A DNA stretch of 64,000 nt, from positions 124,001-188,000 of the forward strand of contig BRXU01000050.1 in assembly GCA_030267565.1 (NCBI GenBank), given 5' to 3'. Shown here in pieces: positions 34,299 to 47,089 of the stretch. The number at the start of each line of letters is the position of its first letter. Positions within the stretch are counted from its first letter, which is position 1. The translations under genes were made by a program, and so were the position numbers. The notes beneath the pieces are model-generated. The model searched no databases, was not told the DNA's origin, and saw nothing but the letters and a program-made list of their open reading frames with translations. The stretch is from Pleodorina starrii. Its lineage: Eukaryota > Chlorophyta > Chlorophyceae > Chlamydomonadales > Volvocaceae.

Positions 34299-35539
34299 GT
34301 GTGTGTGTATAAGTTCGTACACATCTGTGACCAGCAGCCGTGTGTATGTGTGTGGGGATGGTGTGTGGGGGGGGGCCCGCGCAGATGGGGTGAGGAGGGT
34401 AATGTACATACCGGCAAATCAGGGGGTAGGTGGGGAAAAGGGTGGGCGGGGTTCTTCAGTTGGGGACCCACTGCCATGTAAATGTTGGTCAGACCACTGG
34501 TCGTGTCAGTCCGCCGCCAACAAATTACATATCGCCAGGTAGCCAGAGCGGGAGCCTGATATGCCAAGGCCTGATATGCATAGCACCGCGGTCAAGGAGC
34601 GTGGATGGACGTCTTCCGCCATGGGCGTACTTAGGCCATCAGTTCCCCAGAAGAAAGGTACGTACAAAAGGAAGCTTAAGCAGCTTTGAGGTATCGCAGC
34701 GATGGAAGGAGGAAACGGTGCGGTAAGATAAGACGCCGACCGCGGCACTGGCGACACCGGTTGCACAGACAGACCGGCCGAAATCACAAGAAGGCATTAT
34801 ACGTTACTGTAAGGCTAATTACATGTTATTTTTATTTGAAGTCACTCCTTCGGGTTCGGGTCCATAAAGCCTCCTGGCCCGTTCGGGCATTACGAACAGT
34901 TACGAACCCCGGCGACCTTCGTGACACCTCGTGACATCACACATCACACCATCATGTTACACCTTTGCACCGTTTTGTAGAGAGCTTTTTATTTTATTTG
35001 CACCATTTAGTATTGATGCGGTGCGTCTCTGCGGGGCGATCCCGAAACCCGTCCCGAGCGCCTCGGGTGTCGACGCGCCCCTACGCGCCGTAGTAGATGC
35101 TGCGACGCGTTGCGACGCGCCGAAGCTCTCGTCACCTTGCAATACATACATCGTATATTTAGCTTCCGTTTAAAATAAATCACTCCTTGAACACGTACCA
35201 GCTTGAATAAAGGCCGTGCGTAAGGCCCCATGACGGGCCGATGCCACAGAGCCCTCAAATCCCATGGACTCCGCACAGTAAAGTAGAAGTCTGAAGTATC
35301 TTGTCCCTTGTAAAGTTTATTATAGTACCGATACAGGGTCTACGCCGCCAGCATTATGAAATTATGACCTTAATTTCATTGGCGCATTCGCCTAGGTAAC
35401 ATATAAAACGTAGGGGAACATTGGTCTCCAAGCTCGTCTGCTTCGCCAGGTTTCGTCCGCTGTTAACAAGTGCGTGTGCGCAGCGAGCGCAAGTACTCGT
35501 CTAATTGTACATCGCTGGTATAAGGTTGGATACTGTTAT

Positions 35540-35596
35540 TGCTTTCTAGGTTATCAACCAAGGGCATTGCTTTCTAGGTTATCAACCAAGGGCCTG
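35540..35596. repeat. 28-bp perfect tandem duplication
   Basis: The unit TTGCTTTCTAGGTTATCAAC plus CAAGGGC(A) is present twice back to back. It is non-coding and probably a recent slippage or repair event. Confidence 0.85.
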
Positions 35597-36352
35597 ATCT
35601 CGCTGGTTTCTTGCAAGCCAGCAGTCGACGTCATGGTTCCGCATCGGTTTCTGCCTTCTCATGCCCAAAGAAGGCTTCCCTGCATTTTTGGATATTTATT
35701 GATGGAGTTGCTAATTGTGCATTTTGGGACGTCGTCTGCACAAACACCAGGTGGGTCAGGCCGTTTCACGCGTTGCGGTCCTTGTCCTCATCCTTGTCCT
35801 TGTCCGCTGCAGCGTAGGGGTCGGCACCCATCGCACGTAACTTGTCCGAAATGAAATCAAAGCTATTTTTAGGTTCTGGGCTGTAAAATCTTCGCCGCTG
35901 CCTTCAACCAACATAAATTAGTGCCGCTAGATGGTAACCTGATCGGAAAAAACGGAAGCCCGGTGATCCTTACTTTTTTGGTTCACGAGAGTGTATGCAC
36001 GTCCTGCTAGAAATCGCAACATTTATCGTACGCATAGCACAACTCATATAGCGTTGTTCACGAATTACGATTTGAGGTTTTAACACTTTTACGTAATTAC
36101 GATTACATCATGACGTAATTAAGGTCGGACCCGCTGTAAAATTAAGCTTTAAGGCTTAACAGTAATAAGGTCGCTCAGAAGGGACATAAACCTTAAATGT
36201 GTAACAGACCCCCGGGTCTGTCAAGTTCCGCCTGTCTCTGAACGGGGCTCCCGCTGCCCCCGTCATTCCTCTGCACCTCTTTCCAATCCCAAGCCGGGTA
36301 GGAGCTCGGGTGCTTGGGTCACGCACGCGGTGGTCACCTTAGAGATGCAAGT

Positions 36353-36540
36353 CCCCCCCCCCCCACACACACACATCCCCCCCCCCCCAACCCCCCCCCC
36401 CCACACACACACACACACCCCACACACCACACCCCCCCACCCCCCCACCTCCACCCCCCACCCCCCACCCACCCCCACCCCCACCCCCACACCCCCCACC
36501 CACACCCCCCACCCACACCCCACACCCACACCCCACACTC
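36353..36540. repeat. C-run and CA low-complexity tract
   Basis: Nearly 190 bp of C homopolymers mixed with ACAC. Open frames across it on either strand are Pro/His or Gly/Val artefacts. Confidence 0.95.
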
Positions 36541-36986
36541 CCATACACGCCGGTGTTGACGACCTTGCCCGCGTCAGCCACTGTTTGAGCTCTACAAGTG
36601 CTGAGACGCTGTCCAAATATTGTGTGTGAATAGAAAAGACGTTAAAGAGCTCGAAAACCTAAGAATTGTGTTAGAATTCCAACGTCGTACACGTGTACGG
36701 AAACCTTAATTTAAGGTTCTAGGGTTGGAGTCCCACGGACCTTAAATTAAGCCAATTTACTTAATTAAGCTTAATTAAGCTTACGTATTTACACTTCTCC
36801 AATCCAAATTCAGCTTAAGTTCACAACGCTAAACTCATAGCAAAGAGACGTGTGTGCGTGTGGTGCCCGTGAGTTAGTGACCTTACATGCTTGCCGCCTC
36901 TCTCAGTCGCGTCATCTGCTGACGCTGCCCCTCCCTCCTCTCCCTCCCCGCGATGTCGCCCGCCCTCGTTTGATCGTCCTTTGAAG

Positions 36987-39900
36987 GCTCCCGACCACCG
37001 TCACCTCGGCCTCCCTCGCCTCGGCCTCCCTCGCCTCTGCCTCCCTCGTCTCAGACGCCCTCGTCTCGGCCTCCCTCGCCTCGGCCTCCCTCGCCTCGGC
37101 CTCCCTCGCCTCTGCCTCCCTCGTCTCAGACGCTGACGTCTCGGCCTCCCTCGCCTCGGCCTCCCTCGCCTCTGCCTCCCTCTTCTCAGACGCCGACGTC
37201 TCGTCCTCCCCCGCCTCGGCCTCCCTCGTCTCAGACGCCGACGTCTCGGCCTCCCTCGCCTCGGCCTCCCTCGCCTCGGCCTCCCTCGCCTCTGCCTCCC
37301 TCGTCTCAGACGCCGACGTCTCAGCCTTCCTCGTCTCGGCCTCCCTCGCCTCAGCCTTCCTCGTCTCAGCCTTCCTCGTCTCGGCCTCCCTCGCCTCAGC
37401 CTTCCTCGTCTCAGCCTCCCTCGTCTCGGCCTCCCTCGCCTCAGCCTCCCTCGTCTCGGCCTCCTCCACCGAAGTCTTCTCCCTCTCCACTACTACTTTT
37501 GCCGCCTCCACCGCCCCCACCGCCGCCTGCCAACCGGCCCCCCCCTCCATCCCCACGTCCCTCAACCTTCCAGCCTCCACCGACCACATCCTCGTCACCT
37601 CCGCCTCGGCCCCCAACTCCACCTCCGCCTCGGCCCCCGTCTCCACCTCCGCCTCGGCCCCCGTCTCCACCTCCGCCTCGGCCCCCGTCTCCACCCCCAT
37701 CTCAAACAACCCCCACTTCAACTTCCTCACCGCCGCCGCGGCCCCCACCGCCGCGGCCCCCGCCGCCTCCCCCTTCTCCATCTCCCTCACCGCCGCCGCG
37801 GCCCCCGCCTCCTCCCCCTTCTCCAACTCCTCCTCAGCCTCGGCCCCCCTCTTCATCCCCCTCGCCTCCGCCTCGGCCTCCCTCACCGCCCCCACCTCGC
37901 CCCCCGTCTCGGCCCCCCTCTCCTCGTCCTCCCTCGCCCTTGTCGCCGCCACCTCCCTCCCCGCCTCCGTCACCTCCTCCCCCGCCCCAACCTTCACTGC
38001 CGCTGCCTTCCGAGATCTGGGCAACCGCCGCCAGCAGCGGCAAGATCGGGGTACGTGCCCGTGCGTGTCAAGTGTGAAGTGTGGTGGCCGACCGCGGTCC
38101 CTGCACGGGCGCGCATTCAAACTAACGGATCCAGATGGATCCCGACAGATCCAGATGGATCCAGATGGATCCAGGTGGACCCAGATGGATCCAGACAGGT
38201 TCCGTCCATTACCATGGACAATTAGACCACCTTGCACCATCTTTTCAAGCACACATAAAACGGTTAGCGGTTAGCGGTTAGCGGCTGGCTGCATGCACTC
38301 AAACTGCCGGGTTCGGTCGGCCTATTTCGGTTTCGAGCACTTCGGTCTACGGACCGAACGTACTGAAGCGTCTGCCGACGTCTGCACGCAACCGTGCTCT
38401 TCTGGCTGTAACGGCAATCACGAACCGGACGCCAGGCTCTGACACACGGGCGCCTGCTGGCTTTCCGCCAGCGCGGTTCGGTGGGGTGGCTGCCGGTGTA
38501 GACGTGCGGGCCACCGCCTACCGGTGCCTTTGCGGTTGTGCATCCATCTACCGTAGTTACAAATGCTCGCCCAACCGGCACATTTACTCTTCGTTCCAAC
38601 ACAGCAAGCACCTAAGATACCGGTAGACTCCCCCCTTTCAACCCCGAAATTACGCTGAATGTGCTTCCCTTCATACTCGCGAAACATACACACCCACACA
38701 CACATACACACAGGCGGGCGACGACCCAGCTGCCAAGGTGGTGGGGCCCCCCAGCAAAATCGACCTCAAGCGCAAAACCTGCGAGCGCCCGTCGGCGTTC
38801 ATGGGCTGGTCACCCGCCGGAAGAAAGGTGAGTGGAGGCTTTGGCGGGACGAGGAAGGTGTGCCTCTGCTGCATACTGGCACATAGCGGGCGAGCACATG
38901 GGCGTAGTGCACGTGAACGCCCCCACCCCTTTTGTACGGCAGTACGACCGCCAGCCTCCTCCCCAGCAAGGACGTCCACCACGAGCACATCCACAAAGGG
39001 CCCCAATCCTAAGCATTCGGTACCCTGAGCATTCGGTATGCATGCAAGCATTCGGTCTGTAAAAAGCTCAGTATCGATAGTATCGATAATTGCAGGTTAC
39101 ATAGATTCCTGTGGTTCCGGCAATTTCGAAGTTGTTGTACGGTAGCCACGGGTGGCAACTGCTAACTACTAACCGCGGGCTGTCGTTGCGACCGTTATCA
39201 CCTGCCCGCCCTCCTGCCTGCCCGCCCTCCTGTCTGCCCCGGGGATGCAGTCCGCCGCTCGCTTCCTGGCCCTCTCCTTCGATAATGATCCACCCGCGCC
39301 CGCTCCCCGCACCCTGAGCCTGGGGGTGTACATGCTGTTCACGGGACCACTGGATCCGCTTATCACCGCCGTGCGGTTGCAGATTCTGCCGGAAGGCGGC
39401 AGCGAGGTGGGGTGCGCGGAGGGATTTGTACAACGTGGCGACAACAGCTCAGGCCTCAGGGGCTTCAATTGTTGAAAGAGACGGTAGCCGTACTTACATA
39501 CCGAAGAACTAAAATCCGCTGATCATTGCCTAGCTAGGAACGTTATTGTGATTTGATTTGAATAAAAAAATAACATCGGCATCAGAGTGAGGCGTACTGT
39601 ACTGGGGCAGAAGAGGCTGTTGGCGACTTGTTGGCGTCCGTTCCGTCCGTATTGTGTGCTTGTGCCGCTTCCGTTTCCTTACAAAACACCGTTTATACAT
39701 ACATGAATACATACATGAATACATACATGTATCGATGTATGAATCCATACATGAATCCATGCGTAAATTGCATTACATATCCGCACGCACGCGCTCCCGC
39801 AGGCTGTCTCGGTGCGCATCTTCGACGCAGCCGCCGGCGACGCCTCACCCGCGCTGGTCTGCCCCGGCATCACCCACTTCAACGTCTCCTCGGACCTCGT

Positions 39901-40042
39901 CGTCTCCCGCTCCCGACTAACCGCTGCGGCCTTCTCCACCTCTACGGTGATCGGTGCCCGCGTGGACTTCAACGATGACCCCCTGGACGCATCCGGCGAC
40001 CTGCCCGTCGTCGCAGCCGTCGGCCTCTTCCTCAATGCTTGA
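36987..40042 (+). CDS. Probable proline-rich protein with C-terminal beta-rich domain (5' end unresolved)
   Basis: Proposed exons: about 36987-38050, 38714-38827, 39251-39406, 39803-40042 (stop). The first is open in one frame from 36974 and encodes about 350 residues of [18 protein letters not shown] and SSQTPTS repeats, like the rods of algal wall and matrix glycoproteins (extensin, pherophorin). It ends at GKIG with a strong GTACGT donor. The three following exons join in phase 0 and encode 38, 52 and 79 residues of ordinary protein ([40 protein letters not shown]), predicted rich in beta strand, of no family I recognise. No signal peptide exon was found, so export is inferred from the repeat type. 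Caution: the opposite strand of the first exon is also open (446 codons, Glu/Ala/Arg repeats) with higher GC at third positions. The downstream exons support the plus strand. Confidence 0.5.
37000..37470. repeat. 15-18 bp coding minisatellite, CTCGGCCTCCCTCGC-like
   Basis: About 30 copies of CCTCGGCCTCCCTCGC-type units with CAGACG interruptions. On the plus strand they encode RPPSP and SSQTP repeats, on the minus strand EAEARE repeats. Confidence 0.85.
38127..38200. repeat. 12-bp GATCCAGATGGA tandem repeat
   Basis: About six imperfect units in the proposed intron between 38050 and 38714 of the proline-rich gene. Confidence 0.85.
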
Positions 40043-40370
40043 GCTGCTTGCGGGCGGCGCGACGCTGCCGGCCCGTGGCTGGCCGGCCCGTGGCGGCGCA
40101 TGTTGAAATAGGGTGTTTGCATATGGCCGCCGCAGCCAGCCATGCAGCCAGCAGTAGCAGCAGCAGCAGCAGCGATATCGGAGGATATAGGAGAATATAG
40201 CACAGTCCCGCGCGGGGCCTGTCTTTTTTAGCACCATGCATGGAGCGTTAAACAGCTCGACCCGACGCCGAGTCACGCATCTCGGTTTCATGCGGCGGTT
40301 CAAAGGCCCGTTCCGGGCTGGGAATTGCACTGGGGTAGTTGGTTTTGAACGGAATCACAGTGAATGGTGG

Positions 40371-40449
40371 TGTAGGCCACTCGAGTTGTTTGTGCAGGTG
40401 TAGCTTTGGCTCTTATAACCTAGTGCCGCACTGTCGTACGGCTGCTACA
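40371..40449. repeat. Left 79-bp terminal direct repeat
   Basis: Begins TGTAGGCCACTCGAGTTGTT and ends CGTACGGCTGCTACA. Confidence 0.85.
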
Positions 40450-40950
40450 CTCTCCCCCCTTTGAAGGGAGACCGTCCCGGCTCCCGTGTTGTTGGGATCC
40501 AAGCCTGTGTGCTCACCATTACCTACCCCTACCATGCTCCTCAGAGAACCTGAGGTATGGTCCTAGAGCGTCTCTAGACTCCTACAGATAGCCCTTTCGG
40601 TTCGGAGTTTTTCGAGCACAAGCCTGTTTTATTCGGACTGCTTGTGTGGAGGTCTGGATTTGGGCGGGTCCACTAGCCCAGGGACCAGTGCGGGCCGCGA
40701 GATTCGAACTGGAGACCCCAGTGGGTCGGATCACTGCCGGTGGTACTTACGTTTCGCACCAGCCGCGATAGTTGTGCTCACGCTGCACACTTTGTCAGCG
40801 GGCACACCGGACGTGATCGGTTTTTACCAGGCGTAGGTCGTGACTACCTCTGGCACAGTTCGAATTAACTTCACAGTCCGGATGTTGACGGCTCTGTGAG
40901 TAAATTTATTCCTGATGCTCGATACCAATGTAGCAGTCTTACTTTCTAAA

Positions 40951-41029
40951 TAAAGGCCACTCGAGTTGTTTGTGCAGGTGTAGCTTAGGCTCTTATAGCC
41001 TAGTGCCGCACTGTCGTACGGCTGCTACA
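40951..41029. repeat. Right 79-bp terminal direct repeat
   Basis: Matches the left repeat apart from its first bases and two internal substitutions. A TGTAGCAG at 40929-40936 is the inverse of its CTGCTACA end. Confidence 0.85.
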
Positions 41030-44000
41030 GGTGGTGTGCATACACATGTGCTTGCTTGTTTGCTTGCCGGGATATATATAGATATATATCGGTCGCAAGA
41101 GGTTTTCTTACCTCGCGAAGGGCCGTGTGCGTGGATTGGACGCCCCTTTCCTTCGTTTGTTCGGCGGCGCCAGAAGTTGCGCATGTGGGGGTTTAGCTAA
41201 TCCTTGTGGTCCATTCTCCAGAGGTTGGAAGTGATGGCAGCTGGAAGTATGCGTAGGTGTGCTTGAAGGCGACAGCACACGAAGCCCTTGGACTGTTTTC
41301 GTTGCCGACGAGCGAGTCACACCACCCGTGGTGAACCACGCGCTGGGGGATTTAACTTTAGAACACGAGGCGGGCCAGGTGGCAACGGCGCGCTTTAGTT
41401 AAAGTCTTCCGTGCGGATGTGGAGATGTAGACTGAGCTAGTGCGCAGTAATGCGTAACCCGCCCACCTGTGCCTGTCTACATACCGTATTTCCAACAGAC
41501 CGCTTTTGCCGCCCGCTGCGTGGGGCGGTGCCTTTTCTCCTTTGTCGCGCCGCAATGGCGCACTGTTGCGGTGTACCGTGTAGGACTGGCGACGGCGTGC
41601 GGGCCACGCGTTATATAATTCGTACCGGCGTTGCGTTACCCTCAAATCTGGTTTGATACCGGAGTTGAATAATTGGCTGTTTGGCGGTGACTCGTCCGAG
41701 CAGCAGGCGCAGGATTACTTCTTAACGTTTGGATGTTTATTTATTGTCAAGCGCTTCAGTATACACACATATATGGTTCGATACCTTCCGGTGACATGAT
41801 TGCTTTCGTTCGGTGGCAACAGGTGGGCTGTCGGATCACATGACTGCACACGAACGAACCATGTGCCTACCCCGGACTGGGAATATGCGCTGCATCCAGT
41901 AAAGCTGTTTCACATGCGCCAAATATACATAAATGGCGCAACGGCAATGCGGCACACTCGCGGCGAGGCGTCACCGTAACGTAGATAGGATCATCCACCG
42001 GCTGCTGGCGAAGTCGGCTCCACGCAGAACGGCTGACCACATAATGCTCAGTATTGCACAAATGGTGCAATTACGAGGACGATGGAAGGTCTCGGCCAGG
42101 CAAGGGAAAAGAGTGACGATGAAAGACCTTACATGTCTCTTCCGCTAGGCCAGGTCCTTAACCTAACGAAAGGGGCCTACTAGTTGCTCACAGGCGACTG
42201 CCTGAGAGCAAATCGAGACAAGGCAACAAGCCAAAGACTCGACTAAAATACGCGAAACAACTGTACGACATCCTACTCCCGAGATCTTCACGTAAGCTAT
42301 ACTACGTTACGAACTCGAAAGCGAAAAACCAAGACTGACGTAGAACCAACAAACTACGCAAGTCCTCAATATCCGGAAATACGGACGGTAAACTGCCGGT
42401 GACGGTAAACTGATCCGACAGGGCGGCTTGACAGACGCTTTCCTTCGGCTGACAAACCCCGATGTGCCGCATTACGAAAGCGGGGAAGCTAGATGCCCCT
42501 TTATTGATTGATTAACTGTAAGGAGGGGCTCCCCGAGATCGAAATGTTGCCTTTCTTTCTTCGTTCCTTTCTTCTTCCTTCCTTTCTTCCTGCCTTCTCT
42601 GCCTTCCTTGCTGCCTTCCTTCCTGGGTGGGGCTTCAGCACGCGATGCTAGGACGCCAGGGCGCCATGGCTGGTCGGATGAGGGGGGGGGCGGCGAAGCA
42701 CCCGCCTGCTTCGATCTGGCGGGCTTGCGTACGCACGCGTGCCGGCGAGTCCGCGTTGCGCTGCACCCCCCCCCCCCTTGTACAGTACGCTCCTACAAAT
42801 CATACGGGCAGCGGGTAGGGACGGGGCGTGGGGCTTCTTTGGGTTTATCGCTCTCTTGTCCACGGCTACGATAAGCGGGTTTCTTTGTTTGCTTCACTGC
42901 TGGGTGGCTTTCCTCCGCTGGGTGTCTCCACTTACGTGCGACCCACGGGCCACTTTCGCGCACAGACCGACAGACAGACAGACAGACAGACAGGCGGGGT
43001 CCACACGGGAGGGTTCAGCTGCTAGCAGGCAAGCAGCAGCGTCGAGCGATGCCTTCGTTGATTGATCGATGCGCGCGAATGAGCACATCAAGGATGCCGC
43101 CGCCTTGAACTCAGCTCCAGGTAACTTCAGCTAAAAGTTAATACAGCGGATTGCTTGATGAGTGTTGGCGGCAGGTAGGTCTGAGCAGCTCGGAGCAGCG
43201 GACTGTCGAACCGGATATTCGAATCTAACTACCCTGCGGCGATCTTTTTAGGTCTGCTTTTTCAAACGGGTCACTCGCATCGGTACCGTACGCACCCGAC
43301 CATCCGCTTCGTTGGGAGCCCCCCGCCCTTCCACCCTGGCCGGACCCGAACGTACGAAAGCGCTCTTTCGTCACCTTCGACAGCGAAGTTCCGATCGGAA
43401 ATTTATGGTGAGCCCCGGCTGCGCCGCAGGGCGCCGCGCACCTTCGCTCTGCTGATCGCGCACCTGCCGGTCGGCCCGCTGAATCGAGAACATGAAGCCG
43501 CGACGGCTGCAGATCGCACACACATCTATTGCGTGCAGTAAGCCGTTTCCGTTGGCATGTAATGAATGGATTCAAAAGTGAGAGTGTGGTGTCTTCAAAA
43601 TGCACAGAAGCATGTGTTGAATACATAATACGTGGTGATCTTCCCAGATCAATTGTCAAAGTACTGTTGGAAAGTTGCTCTGTTGGAAAGTTTCATCTTG
43701 GCCAACCGACACCCTAACGGTGGATTGCCATTCCGCCTTCAGCCCTCATGCACAAGGTTATACAAAATCTAATCTCAAAAAAGGGTTGCGTAATTAGTAT
43801 TGGGCCCTCGAGTAAGCTCATCTCGGCAATCAGGCGTCACCCATCTAGTCTGCGCCCAGTACGGATAATAGGATTCGCGGGGTCGGCCTTGTTGAGCCAG
43901 AAGCAACTTGATAATTGCTTTGCAACACAGTTAATTATATACAATAAGGAGGGCATCTGAGGTTTACTTCTGGTAGCATTATCATTAGCTCGCCACTTGG

Positions 44001-44342
44001 GATCAGCAACCCAGGACAAAATAACTCGTTTTTACAATATTTAAAACCCAATATCAATCTTATGCTATAAGATACAAAAGTCCGTTGCCAACTATGCCAG
44101 AGTCCAAAAGTACGGCGACAACTAGACTCTTGCCTCTTGCCTCCATTACCTCTAGGAGATATTATGGGTACGCAATCTGCATACCTTCAAAGAATGAACT
44201 TTAATTGGCAAGAAATCCGCACGCAGCTCGCCCATCACGGAGTAGCTCTACCTTGCTTGCATAGACCGGGTACCGCTCCATGCGGCTGTAGTTAGTGCTG
44301 CACGCCCGCCAAGAAAAACACTGGACTCTCATAAATAAACTC

Positions 44343-44350
44343 CTTATATA
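44343..44350 (+). promoter_or_regulatory. TATA-like box upstream of membrane-protein gene
   Basis: TTATATAG lies about 112 nt before the ATG at 44462, a plausible distance for a TATA box plus a short leader. No other support. Confidence 0.35.
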
Positions 44351-44461
44351 GTTTTTGGCGTAGTTGGGCTTGTCTGCGCGCCCGCCTCAAGCGCAGTCTC
44401 GGCGCCAGTCCGTCTCAGTCACCTTGGCCAATGGAGTAAAACGGGCTGACCAGCTGATTCC

Positions 44462-47045
44462 ATGAACTCCATAATGCGCCTACGCCTTTGCAGCGGCGGC
44501 ACGCCTGTGCTTGTTGTCGGACTTGCTGCATTCCTGGCGAGCTTTATCTCGCAGCCCGCATCCGCCTATTACTTTGAAAACTATGTTAAGTGGGCAAATC
44601 AAGCCTTGAAAGGCGGCCCATCCGCGCCAAACTGCAGCCTCGCTGCCGTGGACTTTCTCGACTTTGTTTATGCGATGGCCGTAGAAGCGGTGAGGACACC
44701 GCCTGCCGCTGCAACACTCCGCTAATACCTGATATATAACAACTGCCGTATTTCGTATAAGTATATATACTATTGTAAACATCGCTTTGTTGGTCTGCCG
44801 GCACAGGACCCCACCGTCGGTACCGCCCAGCTGACGCAGACATGCAACTCCTGCTCCACGGCCCTGGACGCCTCCCTCGCCCTCCTGCCCGGCAGCGACC
44901 CCGGTGAGTCACCTCACCTCACCTACTGCGCTAAATCCCAGCAGCAGGCAGCAGGCAGCCGGGGGCCGGGGGCCGGGAGCCGGGAGCCGCTCGCTTGAGG
45001 CAGGGGAGAGGGGACTCGCTGGACACGGGCGTGCGTGTGTGTGTGAGGGCTGATCTACACACGGCCCCTACAACGTGTTGGGCGTCCACGGACGGGACGA
45101 TCGGTCCTCGCCTCCGCGGCCCCGGGCACCTCCTGAAGGCGGCGTCAGTGGTTGCCACTGCTTCCCTGCCCTTGCGGGATAATGGACCGACCGCTCACCC
45201 GGGGCTGGGCTGCCCGAACCCCGCAAGTGTTTGCCTTCCGGCCCCCACTGCTGCCATGACGCAGCTCTAGCCTCTAGGCACTCCCATGCTCCCATGCTCC
45301 CGCCTTCGTTGGTGCCGACACACAGGGGACAGGGCTGGCACAGACCCGACCCGCCGGCCCCAACCCTAGGGCGGCGTCAATGTCCAGGTCCTCAGGTCCT
45401 CAGTACAAAACCAAATGCCGCACCGCAAACCGCACCGCACTACACGGGGCTCGAACTTGCGCAAGCCTGGCGTTGGTTCGGTATGTGGGCAAAACTTCTA
45501 CCACCCAACTCCCAACTTTCAACCGTCAAGCACGGGTAGAGTGGCTGCCGGACCCCTCATGGGCTGGCCTGGTGGCTGGTGGGTAACTGGGTAACTGACG
45601 ATCCCGCGGCTAACCCGCGCGGCTCTCCTCCCTCTCCTCCCGCTCCTGCCCTCCCTACCGCCCTCCCGCCAACCGTCCGCAGGCGTCTGTCCCCTGCTGC
45701 CAGACGCCGCCGCCTCCAGTCTGACGGCCCTGGCCCTGCGCCGCTTCGTGTGCTTCGGCGCCGGGGCCGACGGCGCCGCGGGATCATGTGTCGTACAGCT
45801 GGTTGTAGCGCTCAAGAGCGTGGGCCTCCTGCAGCGAGTCAGGTACGGCATACGGCAGCCCACTGAATCGGCGGATGGGGGGCGGGCACAGCTGCGCGGG
45901 GCAGCCGCGTAGGCAAAACACGTGCCTGGCACCCCCCGGAGTACGGTACCCCGGGAGTCATCCAAGCCTTCGACCAAAGGAGCGAAGCGCGCGCCCGCGT
46001 TTCGGCGTTCATCGTCAGTTGACAGCAGCACACACCGCCCTCCCCCAACACCGCCGTGCCATGACCTGCGCGTCCACCAGGAAACGCCACCTTCACCACC
46101 ACCCTAAAACCCTAAAACCCTAAAAACCCTAAAACCGCAACAACACGCACGCCACACCCCCGCACCCCGCAGGACGCTGGACCCCAGCCTGGCCTTCTCC
46201 GGCTCGCTGCTGCCCGGTCTGTGTGCCGCGCTGTTCCCGACGCCTCCCGCGCCAGCCAGCTGCTGCCCCCGCTCCTGGGCTCTCCTCATGTCGGCCCTGA
46301 CGCAGCAAGCCTGCTTGCCGGCGCTGTCCCGCGAGTACGCGTCGCTGCCGGGCCGCTGTGAGGCGGTGCAGAACCGGACAGGTTCGATCGGGGAGATCGG
46401 GAGGGTTTCGGGAGTTGGGAGTTGGGGTCTCGGGAGTTGGGAGTTGGGGTCTCGGGAGTTGGGAGTTGGGGTCTCGGGAGTTGGGAGTTGGGGTCTCGGG
46501 AGTTGGGAGTTGGGGTCTCGGGAGTTGGGAGTTGGGGTTTCGGGAGTTGGGAGTTGGGGTGGGCTGCGCCCTGCACTGCGCACAGCGCTGCGCCCCACCC
46601 TCCCGCGCCTGCCGTGCCATCCCGTCACTCCGCCGTCCTCCCTCCACCCCACCCAACCCAACCCAACCCAACCCAACCCAACCCAACCCAACCCAACCCA
46701 ACCCAACCCAACCCCACCGCCCCGCCGACAGTGCCGGGCTTCTGTGAGCTCAGCTGGCCCACCGATCTGCTGCCGCTGTTGGCGCCGCCGCCGGCGGCCG
46801 TGTGCGGCACCGGTCCGTCAGCCGGCAAAAACAGTAGCGGCGGCAGCGGCGGCAGCGGCGGCGGCGGTGGCCCCCTGTCTGCCTGGCTCGACGGCAGCGC
46901 GTGCAGCTTGGCGCACCTGCTGCTGACTCAGCCGCCGGGCGGTGGAGGCACGTGCGGTCTGTGGTGCGGACTGGTGGGAGAGATGGGGCGAATCGCGACG
47001 GGAGGTGGGTGAAAGACGGGGCCACGGGCGGCACGGTGAAGAGGA

Positions 47046-47089
<44 letters not shown>

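Larger units (their letters stand above)
30780..36986. other. Gene-poor, repeat-bearing intergenic region
   Basis: No supported coding exon. Starting at the coiled-coil gene stop it holds a motif B copy, CT/GT-rich low complexity, then sequence of much lower GC content than the genes. It includes a segment of GTACGG-rich palindromes (33285-33370), a tRNA-like element bounded by GT microsatellites, a short tandem duplication near 35540 and AT-rich patches with TTAATTAAGC repeats (36090-36130, 36700-36790). The 5' exon(s) and promoter of the proline-rich gene at 36987 must lie in the right part but were not identified. Confidence 0.5.
40371..41029. mobile_element. Miniature LTR-type element (TRIM-like), 659 bp
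   Basis: Two 79-bp direct repeats (40371-40449 and 40951-41029) differ at only a few positions. The left copy starts TGTAG and the right copy ends CTACA, the TG...CA termini expected of LTRs. The element is flanked on both sides by GGTGG (40366-40370 and 41030-41034), a 5-bp target-site duplication. The 501-bp interior has no coding capacity but contains a tRNA-like patch with a B-box-like GTTCGAATC on the minus strand near 40690-40715. No clear primer-binding site was recognised. The right repeat has lost the TG start. Confidence 0.75.
40043..44461. other. Intergenic region with a small LTR-type element
   Basis: Apart from the 659-bp element at 40371-41029 there is no supported gene. The sequence is AT-richer than the coding parts, with a short ATATATAGATATATAT palindrome near 41075, a TTCCTTC-rich pyrimidine tract at 42545-42625, and a GACA run at 42965-42992. 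Open frames are short and without family resemblance. The right end should hold the promoter of the membrane-protein gene at 44462. Confidence 0.55.

Noticed and set aside
36912..38252. 446-codon minus-strand Glu/Ala/Arg frame as a gene
   Set aside because: It includes the GATCCAGATGGA repeat as apparent protein, has no supporting neighbouring exons, and overlaps the plus-strand frame that joins in phase to three further exons. Kept only as an alternative because its third-position GC is high.
40683..40765. A second tRNA gene inside the miniature LTR-type element
   Set aside because: A B-box-like GTTCGAATC is present, but no D-arm or anticodon stem could be drawn, so it is described only as a tRNA-like patch.
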